Assembly: GCA_963790065.1 (NCBI GenBank)
Contig: CAWBNK010000001.1
Coordinates: 310,001 to 374,000, forward strand
Source of the DNA: Palsa-504 sp963790065
GTDB lineage: Bacteria; Actinomycetota; Actinomycetes; Streptosporangiales; Streptosporangiaceae
Reading direction: 5' to 3'
DNA length: 64,000 bases
This document shows, piece by piece, positions 49,659 to 57,767 of the stretch. Each line of letters begins with the position of its first letter. Within the stretch, counting starts at the first letter, position 1. A program made the translations under genes and the position numbers. Below the pieces are notes generated by a model. The model did not search any database, was not told where the DNA came from, and saw only the letters and a list, made by a program, of their open reading frames with translations.

Positions 49659-49702
49659 GGGTGATGCCCGCGTTCCCGGCCGGGTCCTGGATCCATAGCG
49701 TG
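49659..49702 (+). promoter_or_regulatory. Promoter block shared with 56480-56523
   Basis: GGGTGAT (49659), CGTTCCCGGC (49671) and CCATAGCGTG (49693) recur with identical spacing upstream of the gene at 56530. TAGCGT fits an actinobacterial -10 (TANNNT) with an 18-bp gap from GTTCCC as -35. GGGTGAT would be an activator site, possibly for the response regulator at 52814 (inference). Confidence 0.6.
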
Positions 49703-49729
49703 AATGGCAGATGCAGTGCTCTATGCACA

Positions 49730-49777
49730 GGGCTTTTAAAGCACGGGGCTTTTAAAGCACGGGGCTTTGAGCACGGG
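49730..49777 (+). repeat. Leader repeats GGGCTTTTAAAGCACG
   Basis: Two exact 16-bp copies (49730-49745, 49746-49761) and a shortened third (49762-49777, GGGCTTTGAGCACGGG) lie in the 5' leader of the ABC operon. Each holds the near-palindrome GCTTTTAAAGC and could form small hairpins. Confidence 0.85.
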
Positions 49778-49778
49778 C

Positions 49779-49811
49779 GAGCGTGCCCGCCAATGGGGGC
49801 CGGGCACGCTC
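49779..49811 (+). promoter_or_regulatory. Leader hairpin ahead of the ABC operon ribosome site
   Basis: GAGCGTGCCC and its exact complement GGGCACGCTC (10-bp stem, 13-nt loop) lie just before AAGGGAGGC of the ATPase gene. It may act as attenuator or transcript stabiliser. No U run follows, so a plain terminator is less likely. Confidence 0.5.
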
Positions 49812-49835
49812 TCGCGCGATAAGGGAGGCTTTCTC

Positions 49836-50585
49836 ATGATCGAGGCACGCGGCCTGGTCAAGCGCTACGGCTCCACCACCGCCGTGGACAACCTCAGCTT
49901 CGACGTCCGGCCAGGTACGGTAACCGGCTTCCTCGGGCCGAACGGCGCGGGCAAGTCGACCACCATGCGGATGATCCTCGGCCTGGACCGGCCCGACGCC
50001 GGCCAGGTCAAGATCAACGGCCAGGTCTACCGCGACCTGCGCTGGCCGCTGCGCGAGGTCGGCTCGCTGCTGGAGGCCAAGGCGTTCCACCCCAGCAGGA
50101 CGGCCCGGGCCCACCTGACCGCGCTGGCCGCGAGCAACGAGATACCGCGGCACCGGGTCAACGACGTGCTCGAGATTACCGGCATGGACCAGGCCGCCGG
50201 CCGGCGTGCGGGCAAGTTCTCGCTGGGCATGGCCCAGCGGCTCGGCATCGCCGCGGCGCTGCTCGGCGACCCGGCCGTGCTGCTGCTTGACGAGCCGGTC
50301 AACGGCCTGGACCCCGAGGGCATCCGCTGGATCCGGGGCCTGCTGAAGAACCTGGCCGCGCACGGCCGCACCGTGCTGATCTCCAGCCACCTGATCAGCG
50401 AGGTCGCGCAGACCGCCGACCAGCTCATCGTGATCGGCCGGGGCCGGCTGCTGGCCCAGACCACGGTGGCCGAGCTGTCGGCCAGCGGCAAGTCCCTGGA
50501 AGAGGCGTTCTTCCAGCTCACCGACGGCAGCACCGAATACTCATCGGACTACGTCACCGACTATCACCTGAGGAGCGTGTCATGA
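49836..50585 (+). CDS. ABC-2 exporter ATPase
   Basis: Cytosolic ATPase of 249 residues with Walker A GPNGAGKST, a weak signature FSLGMAQRLGIAAAL, Walker B LLLDEPVNGLDP and H-loop SSHL. ATG 49836 follows AAGGGAGGC. The tail contains the typical short C-terminal segment (GKSLEEAFFQLT). It forms a drug- or peptide-type exporter with the permease that starts 4 nt inside its end. Confidence 0.92.
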   Translation: MIEARGLVKRYGSTTAVDNLSFDVRPGTVTGFLGPNGAGKSTTMRMILGLDRPDAGQVKINGQVYRDLRWPLREVGSLLEAKAFHPSRTARAHLTALAASNEIPRHRVNDVLEITGMDQAAGRRAGKFSLGMAQRLGIAAALLGDPAVLLLDEPVNGLDPEGIRWIRGLLKNLAAHGRTVLISSHLISEVAQTADQLIVIGRGRLLAQTTVAELSASGKSLEEAFFQLTDGSTEYSSDYVTDYHLRSVS

Positions 50586-51409
50586 CCACCGCGACGCTCG
50601 ACCGCGCCGCCCGCCCCGGTTCCGGCCACGCCGAAGGGCGCTACGGCTTCCGTTCCGTGACGCGCATGGAATGGCTCAAGCTGCGCAGTATCCGCTCCAC
50701 CTGGTGGACCCTGCTGGTCTTCGCGGCCGGCATGATAGGCCTGGCCGTCCTGATCATGGCGCGCCAGGACCCCACCTTCTCGGCCGCCGGCCGGGCCACC
50801 TATGACCCGACCAACAACAGCCTCGCCGGGCTGGCCATCGGCCAGCTCGCGCTCGGCGTCCTGGGCGTGCTCGCGATCACCGGCGAGTTCTCCTCAGGCC
50901 TGATCCGGCTCACGTTCGCCGCGGCGCCCCGCCGCCCGCTGGTGCTGGCGGCCAAGACGGCCGTGCTGGCCGCCGTGGCGCTGGTGGCGGGGGAGATCAT
51001 GGCGTTCGCCGCCTGGGGCCTGGGCGAGGCGGTGCTGCGCAACCCGGCCCCGCACGCCACGCTCGCCCAGCCGGGCGTGCTGCGGGCGGTGCTCATGGGC
51101 GGGGCCTACCCGGCCCTGATCGCGCTCATCGCCCTCGGCCTGGGCGCGCTCATCAGGCACACCGCAGGGGCAATCAGCGCCGTGGTCGGGGTGCTGTTCG
51201 TGCTGCCGCTGATCCTGGTCCCGCTGGGCACCTCGATCCAGAACTCGGTCGGGCAGTTCATGCCGATGATCATCGCGGAGAACTCGCTGACCGCGGTCAA
51301 GCCGGTGGCACACAGCCTGTCGGCCGGAGCCGGCTTTGGGATGCTGTGCCTGTACGCGGTGGCCGCTCTGGCCGCAGGCGCCTGGGCACTGTCCCGCCGC
51401 GACGCCTGA
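50582..51409 (+). CDS. ABC-2 exporter permease
   Basis: A 275-residue integral membrane protein with six hydrophobic helices, following an amphipathic N-terminal segment (VTRMEWLKLRSIRSTWWTLLVFAAGMIGL). The first gene's stop overlaps its ATG. Cargo unknown; coupling to a histidine kinase in the same operon suggests export or detoxification of a sensed compound such as an antibiotic or cell-envelope agent. Confidence 0.9.
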   Translation: MTTATLDRAARPGSGHAEGRYGFRSVTRMEWLKLRSIRSTWWTLLVFAAGMIGLAVLIMARQDPTFSAAGRATYDPTNNSLAGLAIGQLALGVLGVLAITGEFSSGLIRLTFAAAPRRPLVLAAKTAVLAAVALVAGEIMAFAAWGLGEAVLRNPAPHATLAQPGVLRAVLMGGAYPALIALIALGLGALIRHTAGAISAVVGVLFVLPLILVPLGTSIQNSVGQFMPMIIAENSLTAVKPVAHSLSAGAGFGMLCLYAVAALAAGAWALSRRDA

Positions 51410-51441
51410 GTGACGGCCGCAAGCGGAGGACAATAGGGTCC

Positions 51442-52785
51442 ATGGACGAGGACATCCGGCGGGTGGCGGGCACCATACTGGGTGCCCCGCTCACCCGCCG
51501 GACCCTCCATGAGCTGCTGTACTGCGGCGTGGGAGGGCTGGCCGGGCTGATCGGGTTCTGGATCACCGTGGTGATGCTGGCCCTCGGGCTGACCATCTCC
51601 GCTTCGGTCCTGGGCACCGTGGTCGGGCTGCTGCTGCTCACCCTGGCCCTTCGGGTCAGCCGGCGGCTGGGCGCGCTGCACCGGCGCCTGGCCAGGTGGC
51701 TGCTCGGCTACCAGGTCGAGGCCCCGCCGAAGTTCCAGCCGGGCATTGGCATCCTCGCCCGCCTCGACAAGCGGCTACGGGACCGGGCGGCCTGGCGCAG
51801 CGTGGCCTACAGCCTGATCAAGCTGCCCACCTCCGCCGTGCAGCTGTACGCCGCGACGGCGGCCTGCATCGGCCTGGTCGACCTGAGCTACCCGGAAGTC
51901 TGGCTGCTGTTCCGCCATCACAACGCGAGCCAGCTGAACCCTCTGGTGGCGCCGACACCGCTGCCGTTCGGCGGAGATATCAAGATCTACTCCTGGCCGG
52001 GCACCATTCCAGCAGCCCTGCTCGGCGCGGTATGCGTGCTGATTGCCACCTGGCTGGCTCGGGCCATCAACGCCGGCGACCGCCGCCTGATCCGCGGCCT
52101 GCTCGGGCCTAGCAGCATGGCCGAGCGGGTCAGCGAGCTGGAGCGGACCCGCTCGCTGGCGGTGGAAGATTCCGCCGCGGCGCTGCGCCGGGTCGAGCGG
52201 GACCTGCACGACGGCGCGCAGATGCGGCTGGCCGCGCTGGCCATGAACCTCGGCATGGCCCGGGAGAAGTTGGGCGATGACGACGAGCAGGTCGGCCGTG
52301 TTTCTGACAACACCGCAACGGTCCGCGAGCTGCTCGACGCGGCGCATCGCAATGCGACCGATGCCCTGGCCGACCTGCGCGACCTGGCCCGCGGCATCCA
52401 CCCGCCGGTGCTGGACAGCGGCCTGGCCAGCGCGCTGGCCAGCCTGGCGGCCAGCAGCGCGATCCCCGCGTCGGTCACCGCCGAGATCGATCCGCGGCCC
52501 GCGCCGGCCATCGAGACGATCGCCTACTTCTGCGCGGCTGAGCTGATGGCCAATGCGACCAAGCACAGCTACGCGAATCAGATCAAGATCAATATTTTTA
52601 CCGAACGATCCGGGCTGCTCCGCCTGGAGGTTACCGACGACGGGATCGGCGGGGCGGACGCCGCCCGGGGCAGCGGCCTGGCCGGACTGACCCAGCGCGT
52701 ATCCACGGTGGACGGGCGGATCCACGTATCCAGCCCGCCCGGCGGCCCGACCACGGTCACCGTCGAGCTGCCGTTGCGAGCATGA
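51442..52785 (+). CDS. Sensor histidine kinase (NarL-system type)
   Basis: A 447-residue membrane kinase. Two helices lie near residues 30-65, a second membrane/sensor part spans about 125-210 (with an extracytoplasmic loop WLLFRHHNASQLNPLVAP), then the HisKA_3 phosphoacceptor RRVERDLHDGAQMRLAAL with His256. The ATPase domain has N box AELMANATKHS, DDGIGGAD and GSGLAGL. Begins 32 bp after the permease, so same operon. The partner is the following response regulator. Confidence 0.92.
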   Translation: MDEDIRRVAGTILGAPLTRRTLHELLYCGVGGLAGLIGFWITVVMLALGLTISASVLGTVVGLLLLTLALRVSRRLGALHRRLARWLLGYQVEAPPKFQPGIGILARLDKRLRDRAAWRSVAYSLIKLPTSAVQLYAATAACIGLVDLSYPEVWLLFRHHNASQLNPLVAPTPLPFGGDIKIYSWPGTIPAALLGAVCVLIATWLARAINAGDRRLIRGLLGPSSMAERVSELERTRSLAVEDSAAALRRVERDLHDGAQMRLAALAMNLGMAREKLGDDDEQVGRVSDNTATVRELLDAAHRNATDALADLRDLARGIHPPVLDSGLASALASLAASSAIPASVTAEIDPRPAPAIETIAYFCAAELMANATKHSYANQIKINIFTERSGLLRLEVTDDGIGGADAARGSGLAGLTQRVSTVDGRIHVSSPPGGPTTVTVELPLRA

Positions 52786-52813
52786 ATGCGAGCCAGATGA
52801 CACTGGGAGCGGA

Positions 52814-53464
52814 ATGTTGATGCGGGTGGTGATCGCGGAGGATGCCGCGCTGCTGCGGGAAGGGCTGACCCGGCTGCTGCAGGACCGGGGGCATTCGGTG
52901 TGCGCGGCGGTGGACAACGGCGACGGGCTGCTGGCCGCGGTGGCCGAGCACAAGCCGGACGTCGCGGTGGTGGACATCCGGATGCCGCCCACCCACACCG
53001 ACGAGGGGCTGCGGGCCGCGCTAGAGCTGCGGCGGAGGTTCCCCGCGACCGGCGTGCTCGTGTTCTCCCAGTACGTCGAGACGTCCTACAGCGCCCAGCT
53101 GCTCGAGGGCGGCGCGGCGGGCGTCGGCTACCTGCTCAAGGACCGGGTGGCCAACGTGGCCGAGTTCACGGCCGCGCTGGAGCGGGTGGCCAGCGGCGGG
53201 ACCGCCCTGGATCCCGAGGTGGTCAGCCAGCTGTTCCGGGCCAGCCGACGGAGTGGCGGGCTGTCCACGCTGACCCCGCGGGAGCGCCAGGTCCTGGCCC
53301 TGATGGCCGAGGGCCGGTCCAACGCCGGGATCGCCGCCGAGCTCGTGGTCTCCGGCGGGGCGGTCGAGAAGCACGTGGCCAGCATCTTCGCCAAGCTCGG
53401 CCTGCCGCCGGGTGAGAGCGACAACCGCCGTGTCCTGGCCGTGCTGCGCTACCTGGGGGGATAG
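52814..53464 (+). CDS. Response regulator, NarL/FixJ family
   Basis: A 216-residue regulator. The receiver domain has phospho-acceptor Asp54 (DVAVVDIRMPP), acidic pocket E9/D10 and Lys in YLLKDRV. A LuxR-type helix-turn-helix follows at about residues 150-205 (LTPRERQVLALMAEGRSNAGIAAELVVSGGAVEKHVASIFAKL). ATG 52814 or 52820 (GGGAGCGG upstream). Last gene of the exporter/two-component operon; probably activates the promoter at 49659-49702. Confidence 0.92.
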   Translation: MLMRVVIAEDAALLREGLTRLLQDRGHSVCAAVDNGDGLLAAVAEHKPDVAVVDIRMPPTHTDEGLRAALELRRRFPATGVLVFSQYVETSYSAQLLEGGAAGVGYLLKDRVANVAEFTAALERVASGGTALDPEVVSQLFRASRRSGGLSTLTPRERQVLALMAEGRSNAGIAAELVVSGGAVEKHVASIFAKLGLPPGESDNRRVLAVLRYLGG

Positions 53465-53471
53465 CCGCGCT

Positions 53472-56021
53472 TCAAACACCGGCGACGAGCAGCGCTCGAA
53501 CCTCGCGCGCTTCCGGAGCGCCGAGGCACTCGAACGTGGCCAGCGCGTCGCGCCACAGACGACAGGCGTCCGCTGCGGCGCCGTCGGCGGCGTAGCTCCG
53601 GCCGAGGGCGACGCGGAAGCGGGCCTGAGCGTACCGGTCGCCCCCGGCGATGGCCAGTCGTAGCGCCCTAGCGAGCTGGCTACGCGCCTGGCCTTGCTGG
53701 CCCGCGGCGAGATGGATCTCGCCGAGACCGCACAGCGCCTCGGCTTCGCGGTGCCGGTCGCCGGTATCGCGGGACAGCACCAGGCACCGCAGGTAGTGGC
53801 CTGAGGCTTCGGTATGCGAGCCGAGCCGCAGCTCGGCTTCACCGAGACCGGACAGAGCGCGGGCCGCAATGCTTCGGTCGCCGGTGTCATTGCTGATGGT
53901 CAGCGATTGCCGGAGATAACTGGCTGCCTCTCGGTAACAGCGTTGACGCAGCGCGATCTCGCCGAGCAACGACAGCGCGGAAGCTTCGCCGCATCTGTCA
54001 TCAGTCTCGCGGCACAACGCCAGGGACTCGCGCAGCTGACCGGTGGCCTGCTCATAGCGGCCCTGCCGGAGACCGACGAAGGCGAGCCGGGCGAGCGCGA
54101 GAGCCATGCCCGGACGGTCATCCGCCCTGCGGAACAGGCCTAGCGACTGCTCATAGAGGCAGATGGCCGTCTGGTGGCGGCCCCGCATCCGGTGAATGAC
54201 GCCAATATTGCCCAGCGCGTCAGCCTGCCGGGCCTGGTCGCCGGCCTGGCGGGCCAGGATCAGCGACTGGCGGAAGCAATGCGCAGCCTGCTGCCATCGC
54301 CCCTTCATCATGGCCATCTCACCGAGGCTGTTGAGTTCGGCCGCCTCCGCGACGCGATCGCCCGTCTCGCTGGCTGCGCGGCGGGCATTGCCATGGATGA
54401 TGAGCGCTTCTGGGTGATGGCCGCCGAAGTACAGGTAAGGGAACAATGTGGCCGCTAGCCGGGTCGCGTGCGTGGGCCAGCCATGTACGGCCATGTGCTC
54501 AGCGGCCACGGCCAGGTCGGGCCGCTGGGCACCTAGCCAGGCCCGTGCCGTGGCCTGCGTGCCCACTGGTGGCATAGCGGCGCTGGTTAGCACGGCAACG
54601 GATGGCAGGCGGTGCTGGTAGGCGGGGAACAGGCAGTTCATCGCCGCGGCCGCAGTCCGTAGGTAATGATCGAACAGGCGGGTCAGCGCGTTGTGCTGTG
54701 CGGCATCCCCGTCAGCGTCAGCGAGCTCGCGCGCATAACACTGCAGCAGGTCGTGCAGGCCGAACCGGTCCGGCCCGGTCGGCTCGATCAGGTGCGCGCG
54801 GGCCAGCAGGTTGAGGGTCCGCTGGCACTGCTGCGGGCCGGTACCGGTGAGCGCGGCGGCGTCGTAGACGTCGGCATCGGGCCCTGGATGCAAGCCGAGC
54901 AGCCGGAATGTCCGCGCCGTCGCATCGTCCAGATGACGGTAGGACCAGGAGAAGACAGTGCGCAGCGCCGTATCCGGGTCGCCGTCGGCGGCCAGCACGT
55001 CGAGCCCTCCTCGACCGGCTAGCTGGGAGGCGAGCTGCCTGACTGACCGCTCTGGCCGGGCGACGATGAGTTCGGCGGCGATCCGCAGGGCCAGCGGGAG
55101 CCGGCCGCACTGGCGGATGAGCGCAGCCGTCGCACCCGGATCGGCGTCGGCCTGTTCCCCGATCGTCGCCCGCAGCAGCCTTACCGCGTCGGCGGCGGGC
55201 AGGGCCCGCAATTCGATGCGGTTGGCACCGTCTCGCGCAACCAGGCCGGCCAGCATGTCGCGGCTGGTAATCAGCATCGCGCAGCCCGGGTCACCGGGTA
55301 TGAGCGGCCGCACCTGGCGCACATCGGACGCGTTGTCGGCTACCACCAGCATCCGTCGCCCGGCGAGCAGGCTGCGGTACCGGCAGGCGCGTTCGGCTTC
55401 GTCCTCAGGGATGTCTTGGCCGGGCACGCCGAGCGTACGCAGGAACGCGGCGAGCGCATCGCCAGCCGGCATCCGCCGGCCTGGATGGTAGCCGCGCAGG
55501 TTCACGTACAGCTGCCCGTCGGGGAACTGGGCCGCCGCCTGATGTGCCCAGCGCACCGCCAGCGCTGTCTTGCCTATCCCGGCGGTCCCGCTGATCACCA
55601 TGAGCCGGGCGGCCCCGCTCTCACCGGTGAGGTGACACCAGGCGGCCAGGCTCGCCAGCTCCTCCGTCCGGCCGGTGAAGTGACGCACGTCAACAGGAAG
55701 CTGCCGTGCTGCCGCGGTCTGGGCTGCCGCCGGTGCTGTCTCGGTCGTTGCCTGCTCCGTCGCACCCGGGAGCGGGCGGGCTCTCGCCGCCGCGGTAGCG
55801 AGGAACGCCTCTCGCCCCGGGCTCACCAGCCCAAGTGCATCGGCGAGCATCCGCGCCGATCGGAGATGCGGGTGCGCGGTGTGGCCTCGCTCGAGGTCGC
55901 TGACCGAGCGGACGCTCAGTCCTGCCCGTTCCGCCAGCTCTTCCTGGGTCAGGCCGGCCGCCCACCGACGGTCGCGCAGCAGATCTCCGAAGCTGCCGCT
56001 CAGACGATCTTCACCAGTCAC
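53472..56021 (-). CDS. XRE-type HTH / NB-ARC / TPR regulator (AfsR-like)
   Basis: An 849-residue STAND regulator. Residues 10-65 are an XRE helix-turn-helix (FGDLLRDRRWAAGLTQEELAERAGLSVRSVSDLERG). The NB-ARC P-loop GTAGIGKT lies at 145-152, with LVVADNA (Walker B), ITSRD and GRLPLAL (GxP) following. From about 560 to 830 lie TPR repeats, six or more of about 40 residues (ALGNIGVIHRMRGRHQTAICLYEQSL; ARALSGLGEAELRLGSHTEASGHYL). Such ATPase switches are triggered by ligand binding to the TPR part. GTG 56021 starts just before the fold. Divergent from a secreted repeat-peptide gene, a possible ligand. It converges with the two-component operon. Confidence 0.9.
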   Translation of the reverse strand: MTGEDRLSGSFGDLLRDRRWAAGLTQEELAERAGLSVRSVSDLERGHTAHPHLRSARMLADALGLVSPGREAFLATAAARARPLPGATEQATTETAPAAAQTAAARQLPVDVRHFTGRTEELASLAAWCHLTGESGAARLMVISGTAGIGKTALAVRWAHQAAAQFPDGQLYVNLRGYHPGRRMPAGDALAAFLRTLGVPGQDIPEDEAERACRYRSLLAGRRMLVVADNASDVRQVRPLIPGDPGCAMLITSRDMLAGLVARDGANRIELRALPAADAVRLLRATIGEQADADPGATAALIRQCGRLPLALRIAAELIVARPERSVRQLASQLAGRGGLDVLAADGDPDTALRTVFSWSYRHLDDATARTFRLLGLHPGPDADVYDAAALTGTGPQQCQRTLNLLARAHLIEPTGPDRFGLHDLLQCYARELADADGDAAQHNALTRLFDHYLRTAAAAMNCLFPAYQHRLPSVAVLTSAAMPPVGTQATARAWLGAQRPDLAVAAEHMAVHGWPTHATRLAATLFPYLYFGGHHPEALIIHGNARRAASETGDRVAEAAELNSLGEMAMMKGRWQQAAHCFRQSLILARQAGDQARQADALGNIGVIHRMRGRHQTAICLYEQSLGLFRRADDRPGMALALARLAFVGLRQGRYEQATGQLRESLALCRETDDRCGEASALSLLGEIALRQRCYREAASYLRQSLTISNDTGDRSIAARALSGLGEAELRLGSHTEASGHYLRCLVLSRDTGDRHREAEALCGLGEIHLAAGQQGQARSQLARALRLAIAGGDRYAQARFRVALGRSYAADGAAADACRLWRDALATFECLGAPEAREVRALLVAGV

Positions 56022-56048
56022 CTGCCAGCTCCCCGCGCTGCTCGGCGT

Positions 56049-56068
56049 TATCAGAATTATGTCTGATA
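56049..56068. promoter_or_regulatory. Inverted repeat at the NB-ARC regulator promoter
   Basis: TATCAGA-N6-TCTGATA, 28 bp upstream of the regulator start. The minus strand contains CATAAT, a possible -10. A good candidate operator for autoregulation by the XRE domain (inference). Confidence 0.45.
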
Positions 56069-56210
56069 CCGCCCGCGGGCTCGGAGCCTGGCGCCGGCGG
56101 AACCACAGCCAAATTGCCGTCAGGTTGCCAGCGGAACGCATGGATTGCCCGGCCCTGCCCCGGCAGGCTACGAAGAAGAAGCCATACGTGAGGAAGGGAC
56201 GGTTTTTCGA

Positions 56211-56420
56211 ATGACCGCACGTAAGTTTCGCCGAGGCATTTCCCTGCTAGCCTTGCTGGGCTCGATCGGTGTTCTGGCTCCCGCGACCGCAGCGTCGGCC
56301 GCGATCGTCAACTTGCCGGGGCGCGGCGGCAACACCGCGGGCGTGATCGTCAACTTGCCGGGGCGCGGCGGCAACACCGCGGGCGTGATAGGTAACTCAC
56401 TCGGGCGGGGCGGTACCTGA
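56211..56420 (+). CDS. Small secreted peptide with tandem repeats
   Basis: A 69-residue precursor. Residues 1-30 are a classic signal peptide (basic TARKFRR, hydrophobic ISLLALLGSIGVLAP, cleavage after ATAASA). The mature part is two identical 14-residue repeats IVNLPGRGGNTAGV (32-45, 46-59) and a diverged third IGNSLGRGGT ending the protein. ATG 56211 follows AGGAAGGG at 12 nt spacing. No Cys, so not a lanthipeptide or disulfide peptide. It lies 190 bp divergent from the XRE/NB-ARC/TPR regulator. Roles as exported signal, precursor processed at GRGG, or wall-associated peptide are possible; I recognise no family. Confidence 0.75.
   Translation: MTARKFRRGISLLALLGSIGVLAPATAASAAIVNLPGRGGNTAGVIVNLPGRGGNTAGVIGNSLGRGGT
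56304..56417 (+). repeat. 42-bp tandem repeat within the peptide gene
   Basis: Two 42-bp units (56304-56345 and 56346-56387) are identical at every base, including third codon positions. A third, diverged 30-bp unit follows before the stop. Base identity shows the duplication is recent or kept by gene conversion. Confidence 0.93.
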
Positions 56421-56479
56421 GCGGCGTGTCCTTCCCCGGCACCTGCAGTGCTACCTGGGGATAACCGCAGGTTAAAGAC

Positions 56480-56523
56480 GGGTGATTGCCACGTTCCCGG
56501 CTGGTCGGCCGGTTCCTAACGTG
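56480..56523 (+). promoter_or_regulatory. Promoter block matching 49659-49702
   Basis: GGGTGAT (56480), CGTTCCCGGC (56492) and TCCTAACGTG (56514) sit at exactly the same spacings as upstream of the exporter operon; the first two are exact matches. TAACGT is a plausible -10, just before the gene starting at 56530. Confidence 0.6.
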
Positions 56524-56529
56524 GTGAGC

Positions 56530-56880
56530 ATGGCAAACACCGACTTCGCACCGCAGCGGTACACCAGCAGCAGGAACCACCCCGCAGCCCGCGCCTTCGG
56601 GGTGGTTCTGCTCGGCGTTCTCGCGCTCTTCCTGGTCGGGCGCGGCGTCGCCGAGTTCTTCATCATCCACTACAGCGACCCGGCCAGCTACGCTAACAGC
56701 TGGGGCGGCCCCAGCCTGGCCGGCGTCTTCGCTGTGCACTCAGGTCCCGCGTTGGCCATCGTGACCGGCTCGGTCGTGTACCTGTGCCGCCGCCTGCGGC
56801 GGGCGCACCGCGCGTCCTTATCCGCCGCGGCCCGGCCGCCGGTACGAACCGGCTCAGGACAGACACCCATGGCTAATTAG
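56530..56880 (+). CDS. Small two-helix membrane protein
   Basis: A 116-residue protein with helix 1 at about residues 22-45 (AFGVVLLGVLALFLVGRGVAEFFI) and helix 2 at about 62-85 (LAGVFAVHSGPALAIVTGSVVYLCRRL), and a basic cytosolic tail. ATG 56530 is preferred to GTG 56521/56524. Shares its promoter block with the ABC/two-component operon, so it may belong to the same regulon, perhaps as an accessory of that exporter. No known family. Confidence 0.75.
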   Translation: MANTDFAPQRYTSSRNHPAARAFGVVLLGVLALFLVGRGVAEFFIIHYSDPASYANSWGGPSLAGVFAVHSGPALAIVTGSVVYLCRRLRRAHRASLSAAARPPVRTGSGQTPMAN

Positions 56881-56886
56881 ATTAGC
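56872..56886. promoter_or_regulatory. Candidate TetR operator GCTAAT-TAG-ATTAGC
   Basis: Exact 6-bp inverted arms with 3-bp spacer overlap the stop of the preceding gene, 36 bp before the hydrolase/TetR operon. A weaker GCTA...TAGC pair follows at 56893-56907. Likely autoregulation by the TetR at 57760 (inference). Confidence 0.5.
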
Positions 56887-56921
56887 TTCACGGCTATCTT
56901 ACTTAGCTACGGGAGGCAGGC

Positions 56922-57767
56922 ATGACCGAGTTCCTGGATGTAGACGGCGGCCGGATCGCGTACGAGGTGACGGGGGAGGGCCCGCTGGTCGTGCTGGCGC
57001 ACGGCATGGGGGACAACCGGACCTCCTTCCGGTTCCTGGTCCCGGTGCTGGCCGAGGCCGGCTACCGGGTGGCCAGCACGGACCTGCGCGGGCACGGCGA
57101 GTCGAGCACCGGCTGGCCGTCCTATACCCGGGCCGACACCGCCGGCGACCTGCTCGCACTGATCAGGCACCTGGGCGGACCCCAAGACCCCGCGGTCATC
57201 GTCGGGCACTCGTTCGCCGGCGGCGCGGCTACCATCGCCGCCGCGCAGGCTCCCGAACTGGTCCGGGCCATCGCGGAAATCAGCCCGTTCACCCGAGTGA
57301 CCAAGATCAGCTTCGGCGCGTTCCTGACCAACCGCCGGTACCGCCGGGGCGGCCTGCGGCTGGTCGGCGTGGCGCTCACCGGCAGCGTGGGCATCTGGAA
57401 GAGCTACCTCAACATCGCCTTCCCCGGCCGCAAGCCGGCCGACTACGACACCGCGATCGCGGCGCTGCTGGCCAACATGCGCGAGCCCGGGCGGATGGCG
57501 GCCGCGCGGGCCATGGGCCGGTCCCAGCCGTCCGACGCCGGAGCCGCGCTCGGCCGCATCCAGGGCCCGGCCCTGGTGTTCGAGGGCACCCTCGATTCGG
57601 ACTGGCCGGACACCAAGGCCGAGGGCGACGCCATCATCGCCGCCATGCCCGCCGGGCTGGGCCGGCTGGCCATGGTCAGCGGCGCCGGGCACTACGCCCA
57701 CGCCCAGTTCCCCGATCAGGTAGCGTCAGCCCTGCTGCCGTTCCTGAAGGAGCACGCGGGTGCCTAG
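56922..57767 (+). CDS. Alpha/beta hydrolase
   Basis: A 281-residue alpha/beta hydrolase with oxyanion HGMGDN, nucleophile elbow VGHSFAGG (Ser near residue 97), acid in FEGTLDSDWP and His in SGAGHYAHAQFPDQV: a complete triad. GGGAGGCAGG precedes ATG 56922. Overlaps the TetR gene by 8 nt, forming a self-regulated operon. Substrate unknown; its close pairing with a TetR suggests detoxification of a small hydrophobic ester or lactone. Confidence 0.88.
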   Translation: MTEFLDVDGGRIAYEVTGEGPLVVLAHGMGDNRTSFRFLVPVLAEAGYRVASTDLRGHGESSTGWPSYTRADTAGDLLALIRHLGGPQDPAVIVGHSFAGGAATIAAAQAPELVRAIAEISPFTRVTKISFGAFLTNRRYRRGGLRLVGVALTGSVGIWKSYLNIAFPGRKPADYDTAIAALLANMREPGRMAAARAMGRSQPSDAGAALGRIQGPALVFEGTLDSDWPDTKAEGDAIIAAMPAGLGRLAMVSGAGHYAHAQFPDQVASALLPFLKEHAGA

